Assembly: GCA_946616365.1 (NCBI GenBank)
Contig: CAMOIX010000001.1
Location: 62,001 to 126,000 of the forward strand
DNA from: AC2028 sp002373595
GTDB lineage: Bacteria; Bacillota; Clostridia; Lachnospirales; Lachnospiraceae
Direction: 5' to 3'
DNA: 64,000 bases
The position numbers and the translations under genes are program-made. The notes under the pieces are model-generated. The model ran no database searches. It was not told where the DNA came from and was given only the letters and a program-made list of their open reading frames with translations. This document shows, piece by piece, positions 9,214 to 18,025 of this stretch (position 1 is the first letter of the stretch; every line of letters begins with the position of its first letter).

Positions 9214-10125
9214 ATGGATACAAAGATTTTGCTTGAAAACGGTACAAATGAGCTTGAAGTCCTTGAATTTACCCTCGGAGAATATTCGTACGGAATCAAT
9301 GTTGCGAAGATAAAGGAGATCATCCCTTATCAGCCCGTAACTCCCGTTCCAAATTCACATCCCAGTATCGAAGGCATTTTCATGCCCCGTGATGTTATGA
9401 TCACGGCTATTGATCTTAAGAATTGTCTGGGCAGAGGAAATTCCGCTCCCGAAGGTCTCTTTATCATCACCAACTTCAACAACCTTAACATCGCATTCCA
9501 TGCTGAGACGGTAAAGGGTATTCACCGTGTATCATGGAGAAATATAATCCGTCCAGATTCGACCATCTCTACCGCAGAGCAGAGCGTATCGACCGGATTC
9601 ATCAAGCAGGATGACAAACTCGTTATCATCCTTGATTTCGAGAAGATCGTAAGTGATATCAATCCTGAGACCGGACTTAAGATGAGCGAGATCGCTGCTC
9701 TTGGTGAGAGAGGAAGAAGTGATGTTCCCATCCTTATCGCCGAGGACTCCGTGCTTCTTAACAAGCTTATCGTTGATTCGCTTACTCAGGCAGGATATAC
9801 GAACCTCATCCATACCGAGAACGGACAGAAGGCATACAATGTTATCGCACAGTGCAAGGAAGACGGCACACTTAGAGATCATGTAAGATTGGTCATCACC
9901 GATATCGAGATGCCTGAGATGGACGGACACAGACTTACGAAGCTCATCAAAGACGACGACCGTACCAAGGATATCCCCGTTATCATCTTCTCATCACTTG
10001 TTAATGACGAGATGAAGAGAAAGGGAGATGCACTCGGAGCTAACGCGCAGCTCTCCAAGCCTGAGATCGGAAACCTTGTACGTATCGTAGACAAGCTTGT
10101 TGATGAGTACCATCTCAACGATTAA
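9214..10125 (+). CDS. cheV: Chemotaxis coupling protein CheV
   Basis: CheV couples chemoreceptors to the CheA kinase and can be phosphorylated for adaptation. The 303-residue protein has an N-terminal CheW-like domain (about 1–150; LEFTLGEYSYGINVAKIKEI, then MPRDVMITAIDLK) and a C-terminal receiver domain (about 168–300) with the acidic pair in IAEDS, the phospho-acceptor Asp near residue 230 in VITDIEMPEMDGH, and Lys in LSKPEIG. A GGAGAGG-like site precedes the ATG. The 107-bp upstream gap holds an AT-rich possible promoter (TAAAAT near 9162). No other chemotaxis gene is in the window, but the gene implies a motile or chemotactic ancestor. Confidence 0.95.
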   Translation: MDTKILLENGTNELEVLEFTLGEYSYGINVAKIKEIIPYQPVTPVPNSHPSIEGIFMPRDVMITAIDLKNCLGRGNSAPEGLFIITNFNNLNIAFHAETVKGIHRVSWRNIIRPDSTISTAEQSVSTGFIKQDDKLVIILDFEKIVSDINPETGLKMSEIAALGERGRSDVPILIAEDSVLLNKLIVDSLTQAGYTNLIHTENGQKAYNVIAQCKEDGTLRDHVRLVITDIEMPEMDGHRLTKLIKDDDRTKDIPVIIFSSLVNDEMKRKGDALGANAQLSKPEIGNLVRIVDKLVDEYHLND

Positions 10126-10147
10126 TACGAAGAATGATTAAGTTTAA

Positions 10148-10175
10148 GATCCCCGGATAATCCGGGGATCTTTTT
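10148..10175 (+). terminator. Intrinsic terminator after cheV
   Basis: A perfect 9-bp stem GATCCCCGG/CCGGGGATC with a 5-base loop (ATAAT), followed by five T. It ends the cheV transcript. The yraN stop codon on the other strand lies in the T run, so the hairpin may also act weakly for yraN. Confidence 0.95.
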
Positions 10176-10533
10176 ATGCAGTATATGGAAAAGCATTCTC
10201 TATATGCCTGATATGTCCATCGCCATATAAAGCTATGACATCGAATCTGCAGGTAAGGTCATCCCGTTTACCGACAGAGATCATCCACGATACTGCAGTC
10301 TTTGATATTTTACGGATCTTACGAATATCAACTGCCTCAGCCGGATCACCGTATTTATCGCTGCTTCTGTATTTGACCTCCGCAAATACGATCAAATTAT
10401 CAGGATTTAAAGCTATGATATCGATCTCCCCACATTTATTTCGCACATTACGCCCGATGATCCGATATCCCTTATCAATCAAAAAATTTGCAGCCAATTC
10501 TTCTTTAGCCGCACCAATAGCTCTTTTATTCAT
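10174..10533 (-). CDS. yraN: YraN/UPF0102 family nuclease-like protein
   Basis: The 119-residue protein has the core of the UPF0102 family, a restriction-endonuclease-like fold thought to act in DNA repair or recombination but without a settled substrate. Key residues are seen in GEIDIIAL (Glu36, Asp38) and FAEVKYR (Glu52, Lys54), the E-D-ExK nuclease signature. The N-terminus (GAAKEELAANFLIDKGY) is the typical start helix. It is monocistronic on the minus strand, convergent with cheV and divergent from ruvA, with a fragment of repeat family 2 in the shared upstream region. Confidence 0.93.
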   Translation of the reverse strand: MNKRAIGAAKEELAANFLIDKGYRIIGRNVRNKCGEIDIIALNPDNLIVFAEVKYRSSDKYGDPAEAVDIRKIRKISKTAVSWMISVGKRDDLTCRFDVIALYGDGHIRHIENAFPYTA

Positions 10534-10570
10534 ATGCTTAATATGGGTCCTCCGGCCCGATTTATATTTT

Positions 10571-10645
10571 GACGCACGGCTCCGCGTCTAAGTTCGCTTG
10601 TGTGGCAAAGTTCAAAAACGCCCTCGTTGAAATGTCCCACGATCG
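10571..10645 (+). repeat. Fragment of dispersed hairpin element, family 2
   Basis: This lies in the yraN–ruvA divergent gap. Shared blocks with 22806–22990 include GGCTCCGC, CTAAG(T/C)TC.CTTGT.TGGC and CAAAAACGCCCTCG in the same order and spacing. The right-hand arm seen at 22921–22990 is missing, so it is a truncated copy. It begins with a small perfect hairpin, GACGC/GCGTC. Confidence 0.6.
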
Positions 10646-10699
10646 TGGTTGATATTTCAGATATGAAAAGATAATAGCACAGATACGTGCCTGACTCTA

Positions 10700-10728
10700 T
10701 TGAAACATATGTTCGATTATGGTAAAAT
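10700..10728 (+). promoter_or_regulatory. ruvAB promoter with overlapping LexA box
   Basis: The −35 TTGAAA (10700–10705) and −10 TAAAAT (10723–10728) are separated by 17 bp. The sequence GAAACATATGTTCG at 10702–10715 fits the Bacillus-type LexA box CGAAC-N4-GTTCG at 8 of 10 fixed positions and overlaps the −35. A lexA gene with the same operator type is at 53702, so SOS control of ruvAB is likely. Confidence 0.75.
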
Positions 10729-10758
10729 CAGGCTTAGATCAGAAACGGAGAATATACC

Positions 10759-11391
10759 ATGTATGCTTTTATCAGAGGACTTGTAGATCATATTGATTAT
10801 GAGAGGAATATCTGCATCCTGGATACAGGAGGAGTCGGGTATAATATCAGCCTGTCGTCGAGGGATATAGACAGTCTGCCTGGACTCGGTCAGGAGATCA
10901 GGATCAATACATATACCGCGGTCAGGGAGAATGAGATAGCTCTGTATGGCTTCCTTTCAAGGGATGACCTTGAGATGTTCATTTTGTTGATATCAATAAA
11001 CGGTGTCGGACCTAAAGCTGCCCTGAGCATACTGTCCGAGATGGATGCGGATTCTGTCAGGTTTGCGATCCTTACGGGGGATCAGAAGTCATTATCCAAA
11101 GCACCCGGAATAGGCGCAAGGACTGCACAGAGGATCCTGCTCGAGCTGAAGGACAAAGTCGAATCATTCGGAAGCAGGAGCACTTCGGATGCTTATGAGG
11201 GAGCTGTGCTTGCGGCGCAGAGCAAGGGAGACTCGTCCTTAAGCGATGCCAAGAATGATGCCATTGCGGCTCTTACTGCGCTCGGATACTCAAATGCGGA
11301 GAGCAGGAAAGCTGTAGCCGCCGTAGAAGAGACAGAAGGAATGGACTCCGGAGCCATAATGAGCGAAGCACTTAAGCTCCTTTACAGATAA
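10759..11391 (+). CDS. ruvA: Holliday junction branch migration protein RuvA
   Basis: RuvA binds Holliday junctions and loads the RuvB motor. The 210-residue product opens with the OB-fold sequence MYAFIRGLVDHIDYERN. It then shows the two helix-hairpin-helix motifs (INGVGPKAALSILS and APGIGARTAQRILLELKDK) and a C-terminal RuvB-binding domain (about 155–210) after a flexible linker. It is followed 26 bp later by ruvB in one operon behind an apparent SOS promoter. Confidence 0.97.
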   Translation: MYAFIRGLVDHIDYERNICILDTGGVGYNISLSSRDIDSLPGLGQEIRINTYTAVRENEIALYGFLSRDDLEMFILLISINGVGPKAALSILSEMDADSVRFAILTGDQKSLSKAPGIGARTAQRILLELKDKVESFGSRSTSDAYEGAVLAAQSKGDSSLSDAKNDAIAALTALGYSNAESRKAVAAVEETEGMDSGAIMSEALKLLYR

Positions 11392-11416
11392 ACTACCTTG
11401 AAGGAAGGATATCAGG

Positions 11417-12406
11417 ATGACCAGAAGTATCGAGACCAATGTGACAAATGAAGATAAAGTGATAGAAGGATCCCTGCGCCCGACTGCGCTCAAAGAGTAC
11501 ATCGGACAGGATGCGATCAAAGAGAGCCTTCGCATAGCCATAGATGCAGCAAAGGGAAGGGGAGAAGCTCTTGATCATGTACTCCTCTACGGACCTCCCG
11601 GACTGGGTAAAACAACTCTGGCCAATATCATCTCAGCCGAGATGGGTACCAATATCAAGACTACCAGCGGACCTGCTATCGAAAAGCCGGCAGAGATGGC
11701 TGCAATACTTAACAGCCTTAAGGAGGGTGACCTTCTGTTCGTAGATGAGATACACAGACTCAACCGTCAGGTTGAAGAGGTACTCTATCCTGCGATGGAG
11801 GATTATGCGATAGATGTCATCATAGGCAAGGATTCATCTGCATCCTCGAGATCCGTAAGGCTTCCGTTGCCTCATTTTACACTTGTCGGAGCAACTACCA
11901 GGGCGGGACTTCTCACAGCTCCCTTAAGGGACAGATTCGGGCTTATATACAGGCTCGAGTTCTACAAGGTTCCCGAGCTTACTCAGATCATCATGAATTC
12001 CGCCAGGAAACTCGGAGTCAATGTAGCCCCCGACGGAGCAAAGGAGATGGCCAGAAGGAGCAGAGGAACCCCCAGGCTTTCCAATAGGATACTTAAGAGA
12101 GTCCGCGACTTCGCTCAGGTGAGATACGATGGGGATATCACTTTCGATATCGCTGTAGAAGCGCTCGATATGATGGATGTCGACAAGCTGGGCCTTGATC
12201 ATATTGACAGGCAGCTCCTTACTACGATCATAGAGACATTTGACGGAGGCCCTGTAGGCCTTGATACGCTGTCCGCAGCTATAGGAGAGGATTCCGGTAC
12301 CATAGAGGATGTATATGAGCCGTATCTCCTTCAGAACGGCCTTATAATGCGTACTCCCAAGGGCAGGGTTGCCACATTCGAAGCGAGAACGCACCTCGGT
12401 CTGTAA
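11417..12406 (+). CDS. ruvB: Holliday junction branch migration ATPase RuvB
   Basis: RuvB is the hexameric AAA+ motor that drives branch migration with RuvA. The 329-residue protein carries RPTALKEYIGQ, Walker A GPPGLGKT (residues 59–66), Walker B LLFVDEIHRL (Asp110-Glu111), sensor/arginine-finger block GATTRAGLLTAPLRDRFG and a C-terminal winged-helix domain. Length and order are standard. An AAGGAAGGA ribosome site precedes the ATG. It shares the ruvA promoter and its LexA box. Confidence 0.97.
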   Translation: MTRSIETNVTNEDKVIEGSLRPTALKEYIGQDAIKESLRIAIDAAKGRGEALDHVLLYGPPGLGKTTLANIISAEMGTNIKTTSGPAIEKPAEMAAILNSLKEGDLLFVDEIHRLNRQVEEVLYPAMEDYAIDVIIGKDSSASSRSVRLPLPHFTLVGATTRAGLLTAPLRDRFGLIYRLEFYKVPELTQIIMNSARKLGVNVAPDGAKEMARRSRGTPRLSNRILKRVRDFAQVRYDGDITFDIAVEALDMMDVDKLGLDHIDRQLLTTIIETFDGGPVGLDTLSAAIGEDSGTIEDVYEPYLLQNGLIMRTPKGRVATFEARTHLGL

Positions 12407-12441
12407 GTGAGATTTACCTCGAATATAAGCCTTTTGTTTGC

Positions 12442-12470
12442 TTGCATACGGTACGGATTTAGAATATAAT
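12442..12470 (+). promoter_or_regulatory. Sigma-A-type promoter upstream of zapA
   Basis: TTGCAT (12442–12447), a 17-bp spacer and consensus TATAAT (12465–12470) lie 30 bp before the zapA start. It probably drives zapA, the U32 gene and perhaps the FtsW/PBP pair. Confidence 0.8.
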
Positions 12471-12500
12471 CTACAAGGATCGCACAGTTAGGAGGTGCCC

Positions 12501-12866
12501 TTGAGTCAGTTAACCGAAACGCAGGTTGTTGTCGGAGGAAAGGTGATCAAAGTATCCGGATATGAATCCTCCGAATATCATCAGAAACTTGCATCTTATA
12601 TCAATAATATGATCAGCGAATTCGAGAAGCAGGACGGATACAGACTGCGTTCTTCGGATCTCCGCGCACTTATGATACAGCTCAATCTCGCTGATGAGTA
12701 CTTCAAAGCTCAGGAGAGATGCGAGAAGCTTGAAGAACAGGTCAAGGAGAGAGATAAGGCTATCTACGATCTGAGACATGATGTTGTTAAGATCCAGATG
12801 GAGCTCGACAATACCATCAAAGAAAATAAAGAATTAAGATCCAAAAAGAAAAATGACGGAAAATGA
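12501..12866 (+). CDS. zapA: Cell division protein ZapA
   Basis: ZapA bundles FtsZ filaments and supports Z-ring formation. The 121-residue protein begins with an N-terminal beta region (TQVVVGGKVIKVSGYESSEYHQKLASYI, landmark only) and ends in a long charged coiled coil (about residues 70–118, ending ENKELRSKKKND). The TTG at 12501 is chosen over a GTG at 12495 because the strong AGGAGG site (12490–12495) would otherwise overlap the start. It overlaps the U32 gene by 14 bases, so translation is probably coupled. Length is slightly above the common 90–110 residues because of the coil. Confidence 0.88.
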   Translation: MSQLTETQVVVGGKVIKVSGYESSEYHQKLASYINNMISEFEKQDGYRLRSSDLRALMIQLNLADEYFKAQERCEKLEEQVKERDKAIYDLRHDVVKIQMELDNTIKENKELRSKKKNDGK

Positions 12867-15135
12867 TCGAATCCCTGAACTTTTAAGCCCTGCAGGCTCT
12901 TTCGCTTCCGCAATGGCTGCTTTTCATGCAGGCGCAGATGCGGTCTATCTCGCGGGCAACAGATTCGGTGCCAGGGCATATGCAGAGAATTTTTCCGAAG
13001 ATGATATCATCAGATGCATCAGATATGCGCATCTGTATTCCAAGAAAGTCTATTTAACACTCAATATTCTCATCAAAGAATCCGAGATCAGAGAAATAGA
13101 AGGATTTATGAGACCCCTTTACGAAGCGGGTCTTGATGGCGTTATCATCCAAGATCTGGGTATTGTCAGCCTCCTTCATGATCTGTTCCCGCATCTGCCA
13201 CTTCATGCCAGCACACAGATGAGCATAACGGGATATGACGGCGTATCTTTTCTTGAGAAATACGGCATCTCCAGAGTTGTCCCTGCAAGAGAACTCAGCC
13301 TTAATGAAATAGAGAGCATTATAGCGCACGAGGATGCATCAGAACTTGAATGCTTCATTCACGGAGCTATGTGTTACTGTTATTCCGGACAGTGCCTTTT
13401 TAGCAGCGTACTGGGCGGCAGGAGCGGTAACAGAGGAAGATGTGCTCAGCCCTGCAGGCTGGGATATGAATATCTTGGCGAGGATCCTTCAGGTTCAAAA
13501 AACGGAAATGATCTGTCATACATCCTCAGTATGAAAGACCTCTGCACTGTGGACAGGATCTCTGAACTCACAGATGCAGGCATAGCATCATTTAAGATCG
13601 AAGGGCGCATGAAGAGCCCTGAATATTCTGCAGGTGTAACATCCGTTTACAGGAAAGCGATTGATGATCACTTAAGCGGCATTGATCATGATGCAAAGAA
13701 GGATGTCGATCTGTTAAAGGGACTCTATATGAGGACCGGCATATATGAAGGATATTACGATACAAGAAATACCCGTGATATGATCACAGTGACCGACCCG
13801 GGGTATTCGGGAAATGATCAGGATACTTTAAACAGGATCAAAGAAGAGTTTGTAGATAAGGCATTTACAGCATATACTCCACCCGTTCCCGTCTGGTTTG
13901 AAGCGGAATTTGTTACCGGAAAAGAAGCTTTGCTCTCTGCATCCTGCAGTATAAATGGCGATAAAATTTCATATACCTCGAAGGGAAATACAGTAGACAA
14001 AGCTCAGAAATCGCCCATCTCCGAAAGCAATGTATCCGATCAGCTGAGTAAGCTTTCCGGGACGATATTTATCAGAGATACCGAAAATGAATCGATAAAA
14101 GTCAGTGATGATGCTTTCTATCCCCTTAAAGGTATCGGAGAATTAAGACGAAGTGCGCTTAAAGGTCTGGAAGATTCTATAATTGCACATAACGGTTTGT
14201 CTTACTCCGAAAGATCCAAGGACAGATCATCCGAAATCTCTAAGTCATCAGCAAACTTCGAAAATGTGAATACTGCTTCGCACGGATTTGACCACACGGT
14301 TTCCGTGCTTTCACTTGATCAGTTAAAAGCGGTATATGATTTCCTTAAAAGCAGCAGCACCGACGATACACAAAGACTTGGCCGTATATATGTCGATGAA
14401 TCTCTTATCGCTTACAGCAGTGAAGCTGTAAATATTTGCAGAAAGATCAAAGACAGCTTTGATATTGATATTTTTATCGCTCTGATCCCTGTAAGAAGAG
14501 AGAATAAGAGACCTGAAACTGATCCCCGCATCTTTACGGGATATCTGATCCGTTCCATAGACGATCTGGGCTATTATTCCGTGGAAACCGGTAAAACAAA
14601 TCTCATCACCGACAGCAGTATCTATGTCTGGAATGATAAAGCAGCCTCACTTATTTCCGAGAATGCATCCGGCTTTACGCTTCCTAATGAGCTTAGCGGC
14701 AAGGAGATCAAGTCTCTCATTAATGCATTAATAGAAAACAGAGATATTTACGGCTTTTCGGATAGCTTTTGTAGACCGGAAAGAGTCGTTTATGGTAAAA
14801 TTTCACTGATGAGGACAGCTAACTGCGTCCGCAAGACCTGCTATAAATGTAAAGGCAGAGGATCGGAACCCGAATTTGTATATATATCAGACAGGAAAGA
14901 TGTGATCTTCCCCGTATATACCGACTGCGGCTCATGCCTTAATACGATCTGTAACTCTGCACCTCTCGATATCCCGGATGATGATTCCTATATATCGAGA
15001 TCGGAGTTTACGGACGAATCATACAGCGATACCGTGGACATCCTTGAATACCGCATACTTGGGACTAAACGCGCGGAAGATACTCTTCTGAATAAAGGGA
15101 AGACTTCGGGCTGGAGTAAGAGACCCGTAGAATAG
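12853..15135 (+). CDS. Peptidase U32 family protein with C-terminal extension
   Basis: 760 residues. The N-terminal half is a U32 domain (LLSPAGSFASAMAAFHAGADAVYLAG; then the hallmark block around residues 170–200, with CFIHGAMC, SGQCLFSS and NRGRCAQPCRLGYE). U32 members annotated as peptidases include RNA-modifying enzymes such as E. coli RlhA, where cysteines of this block bind an iron-sulphur cluster, so RNA modification is a credible alternative. The C-terminal half (about 330–760) resembles the DUF3656-type extension of Clostridia and ends with a Cys-rich segment (CVRKTCYKCKGRG, later DCGSCLNTIC). Association with zapA is common in Clostridia. The true substrate is unknown. Confidence 0.9.
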   Translation: MTENDRIPELLSPAGSFASAMAAFHAGADAVYLAGNRFGARAYAENFSEDDIIRCIRYAHLYSKKVYLTLNILIKESEIREIEGFMRPLYEAGLDGVIIQDLGIVSLLHDLFPHLPLHASTQMSITGYDGVSFLEKYGISRVVPARELSLNEIESIIAHEDASELECFIHGAMCYCYSGQCLFSSVLGGRSGNRGRCAQPCRLGYEYLGEDPSGSKNGNDLSYILSMKDLCTVDRISELTDAGIASFKIEGRMKSPEYSAGVTSVYRKAIDDHLSGIDHDAKKDVDLLKGLYMRTGIYEGYYDTRNTRDMITVTDPGYSGNDQDTLNRIKEEFVDKAFTAYTPPVPVWFEAEFVTGKEALLSASCSINGDKISYTSKGNTVDKAQKSPISESNVSDQLSKLSGTIFIRDTENESIKVSDDAFYPLKGIGELRRSALKGLEDSIIAHNGLSYSERSKDRSSEISKSSANFENVNTASHGFDHTVSVLSLDQLKAVYDFLKSSSTDDTQRLGRIYVDESLIAYSSEAVNICRKIKDSFDIDIFIALIPVRRENKRPETDPRIFTGYLIRSIDDLGYYSVETGKTNLITDSSIYVWNDKAASLISENASGFTLPNELSGKEIKSLINALIENRDIYGFSDSFCRPERVVYGKISLMRTANCVRKTCYKCKGRGSEPEFVYISDRKDVIFPVYTDCGSCLNTICNSAPLDIPDDDSYISRSEFTDESYSDTVDILEYRILGTKRAEDTLLNKGKTSGWSKRPVE

Positions 15136-15137
15136 AT

Positions 15138-16475
15138 ATGGCGATCATTTTACAACAATACTTAATCGAGCTATCCAGATATGCGCTCTTTGCGCTGATG
15201 GCTATATATACGATATGCAGCTTTGTTTTGTTTGCACCTGTTTCACAGAAGGCCGAGCACAGGCTTTATGCGGTGCAGAATATGCTCATGCTGCTCCTTT
15301 TGTTCCTGTGTTTCCTTGATCTCACTTTTGCGACGGGTAATGTCAGATTCCTTTATCTTTTTGTATTCCTGCTTCTGTTTCTCTTCGTTATGATACTGCT
15401 CGTGACTCTTATCTATGAGGATACCAACAGACTGCTTTTAAACAATATGTGCCTGCTTCTCGGAGTGGGACTGTGTACGATATCGAGGCTTTCCTTCGCG
15501 AGAGCTTACAGACAGTATTTGATCGCTCTTTTTTCATTCGGCTTATGCCTTGTCGTTCCGCTCGTTTTCCGGAAAGTCAGATTCTTCAAAAAGCTCACAT
15601 GGGGCTATGCTGCTTGCGGCGTAGGAATATTATCGGTCGTCCTTCTCCTTGGAAGGATACATAACGGATCCAAGATCACATTCACGGTCGCAGGTCTTAC
15701 TTTTCAGCCTTCGGAATTCATCAAGATACTCTATATCTTTTTCCTCGCAGCAGTGCTGTGGGAACATTCGGATTTCAAATGGGTACTGATCTCGGGTATT
15801 ATCGCCGGAATTCATGTAGTCATACTCGTGCTTTCCAAGGACCTCGGAAGTGCACTCATATACTATGTCGCATTTGTGCTCATAGTGGTCATGATCACAG
15901 GAAACAATCTGTATCTGATGATCGGTACGATAGGAGGTATGGCGGCGTCTGCGGTGGCGTACAGACTATTCGGACATGTTAAGGTCAGATTCCTCGCATG
16001 GAAAGACCCCTGGACATATATTGAGAATAAGGGTTATCAGATCGGACAGTCACTCTTTGCCATAGGCAGCGGCAGATGGTTCGGTACCGGACTTACGATG
16101 GGCAATTCCAAAGATATACCTTTCGTAGAGCAGGATGCGATCTTCTCGGCTATATGTGAGGAGTTCGGAGTGCTCTTTGCAATATGCATACTTCTCGTAT
16201 CGCTCAACTGTTTCCTTGAGATGATGAGGATAGCAATAAATGTTGGAGACAGATTCTACAAGATAATATGCTACGGATGCGGAATCACTTATATATTCCA
16301 GATATTCCTTACCGTAGGAGGCGGCATTAAGTTCATCCCTCTTACAGGTGTAACGCTTCCTCTTATCAGCGCCGGCGGAACATCCTGTCTGGTGACGATG
16401 CTGATGTTTTTCATAGTGCAGGGTATCAATATCAGACTTAAAGCAGTGGAGAGAAAGAAAGCAGGTATATCGTGA
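15138..16475 (+). CDS. FtsW/RodA/SpoVE family SEDS glycosyltransferase
   Basis: SEDS proteins polymerise lipid II into glycan strands in the membrane, paired with a class B PBP. The 445-residue protein has about 10–12 hydrophobic helices and SEDS signatures: FQPSEFIKI, the catalytic-region SKDLGSAL, GYQIGQSLFAIGSG..FGTGL, and PLTGVTLPLISAGGTS near the C-terminus. An atypical N-terminal region of about 100 residues adds helices. The next gene, overlapping by 4 bases, is a class B PBP, so the two form a dedicated pair. FtsW, RodA and SpoVE cannot be told apart here. Confidence 0.92.
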   Translation: MAIILQQYLIELSRYALFALMAIYTICSFVLFAPVSQKAEHRLYAVQNMLMLLLLFLCFLDLTFATGNVRFLYLFVFLLLFLFVMILLVTLIYEDTNRLLLNNMCLLLGVGLCTISRLSFARAYRQYLIALFSFGLCLVVPLVFRKVRFFKKLTWGYAACGVGILSVVLLLGRIHNGSKITFTVAGLTFQPSEFIKILYIFFLAAVLWEHSDFKWVLISGIIAGIHVVILVLSKDLGSALIYYVAFVLIVVMITGNNLYLMIGTIGGMAASAVAYRLFGHVKVRFLAWKDPWTYIENKGYQIGQSLFAIGSGRWFGTGLTMGNSKDIPFVEQDAIFSAICEEFGVLFAICILLVSLNCFLEMMRIAINVGDRFYKIICYGCGITYIFQIFLTVGGGIKFIPLTGVTLPLISAGGTSCLVTMLMFFIVQGINIRLKAVERKKAGIS

Positions 16476-17926
16476 AGGAGTTCCTTAAGAAGTTTAAAAG
16501 GATAATGCTTCATGCAACGCCCCGTGAGCAGATACTTGTCACGACGGTATTCTTTTTCGTGCTCTTTTTTGTGATGTTCATTTATCTCGGGCTCTTTGTA
16601 AAGAATAACGAGGAGAAGCTCCTTTCCAACGGATATAACAAGAGACAGGAGACACTGGCTTCCAGGAACTACAGAGGAAAGATCTACTCCAGAGACGGTG
16701 AAGTCCTTGCATTCTCCGAAGTAAATGACGATCAAAAGGAGTTTAGATTCTATCCATACGGTAAGCTTTTTGCGCATGCTGTGGGGTATTCCACCACAGG
16801 TAAGATGGGAGTGGAGCTCCTTTCTAACTATTATCTCATCAATTCCGGCGCATCCCTTACGGAGAAAATAGAAAATGATGCTGTCGGGATCAAAAACCCC
16901 GGTCATAATGTCTATACCACGCTTGATGTGGAACTCCAGCAGATAGCTGATAATTATCTGAATGTATATGACGGCGCTGTTGTTGTGACTGAGATCAAGA
17001 CAGGTAAGATACTTGCCATGGTATCCCATCCCAATTTCGATCCTTCGACCATAAGCGAACAGTGGGATGAACTCGTAAAGGATGAGGACAGTTCCGTCCT
17101 CGTAAACAGAGTCACTCAGGGTCTGTACCCTCCCGGATCCACTTTCAAGATGATCACAGCTCTTGAGTATTACAGAGAACATGGAGAACTGTGGAAGAAT
17201 TACAGATATGTCTGCTCAGGCAGGTTCGATCATGACGGATATTCCATCAAATGCTTCAACGGCTCCGTACACGGTGAGCTCGATCTGACCCAGGCATTCG
17301 CCAGGTCCTGTAACTCTTCATTTGCTGACCTCGGTATGAGCATAGACAGGAAAGGTTTTGATACGCTCTGTAATTCGCTCCTTTTCAATAAAGATCTCCC
17401 CACCGACCTTGTCACATCCAAGAGCTCGATCCCTTCATCAGCGGAGATGGATTCATTTGCGATGATGCAGACATCCATAGGACAGGGCAAGACCGCGATC
17501 ACGCCTTTGCACCTTAATATGATCACCATGGCTGCAGCTAACGGCGGCATACTCATGAAACCCCGCATGATCGATCATGTGGAAAATGTAGCCGGACAGA
17601 CCGTAAGGAGATATGAAGATGAGGAATACGGCAGACTTATGAGTGTCGACGAATCGCTCTTCTTAAGAGGTCTTATGGAGTCAGTTGTAGAGACAGGAAC
17701 AGCAGGCAAGCTGAAAAACGACAAATATAAAGCGGCCGGCAAGACAGGTTCCGCGGAATACGGTGATGAAGGCGATTCCCATGCATGGTTTACAGGATAT
17801 GCACCCGCTGAGGATCCTGAAGTAGCAGTCACGATCATCATCGAGGGAGCCGGTACCGGAGGTGACTATGCGGTGCCTCTTGCCAAGAGACTTTTTGACT
17901 CGTATTTTGAGCAGAAAGAGCCATAA
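16472..17926 (+). CDS. Class B penicillin-binding protein (peptidoglycan transpeptidase)
   Basis: A 484-residue bitopic transpeptidase with one N-terminal membrane helix (about 22–45). A short N-terminal module (ETLASRNYRGKIYSRDGEVLA) is followed by the penicillin-binding domain with SxxK as STFK in YPPGSTFKMITALEYY, SxN as SCN in FARSCNSSFADLG, and KTG in AAGKTGSAEYG. It is shorter than typical FtsI/PBP2 and resembles the PbpA-like class that lacks a long dimerisation domain. It starts with GTG overlapping the SEDS gene, so both should act as one synthase complex. It is a beta-lactam target by family. Confidence 0.93.
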   Translation: MKEFLKKFKRIMLHATPREQILVTTVFFFVLFFVMFIYLGLFVKNNEEKLLSNGYNKRQETLASRNYRGKIYSRDGEVLAFSEVNDDQKEFRFYPYGKLFAHAVGYSTTGKMGVELLSNYYLINSGASLTEKIENDAVGIKNPGHNVYTTLDVELQQIADNYLNVYDGAVVVTEIKTGKILAMVSHPNFDPSTISEQWDELVKDEDSSVLVNRVTQGLYPPGSTFKMITALEYYREHGELWKNYRYVCSGRFDHDGYSIKCFNGSVHGELDLTQAFARSCNSSFADLGMSIDRKGFDTLCNSLLFNKDLPTDLVTSKSSIPSSAEMDSFAMMQTSIGQGKTAITPLHLNMITMAAANGGILMKPRMIDHVENVAGQTVRRYEDEEYGRLMSVDESLFLRGLMESVVETGTAGKLKNDKYKAAGKTGSAEYGDEGDSHAWFTGYAPAEDPEVAVTIIIEGAGTGGDYAVPLAKRLFDSYFEQKEP

Positions 17927-17930
17927 TTTA

Positions 17931-17960
17931 TTGACATATTAAGGCTTTTCAGATTATTAT
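17931..17960 (+). promoter_or_regulatory. Promoter of the HD-GYP gene
   Basis: A perfect −35 TTGACA (17931–17936) is followed by 18 bp and TATTAT (17955–17960); a TATAAT overlaps three bases further on. It stands alone in the 99-bp gap after the PBP gene. Confidence 0.7.
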
Positions 17961-18025
17961 AATAACAGTTATTTTTTTCCTGACAATAGATAAACAAGCA
18001 TTAAAACAGCCGGAGGTACTTTAGC

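Noticed and set aside
12853..15135. Certain collagenase/protease function for the U32 protein
   Set aside because: U32 proteins of this type include RNA-modification enzymes, and the cysteine pattern fits an iron-sulphur site; the peptidase label is kept only as a family name.
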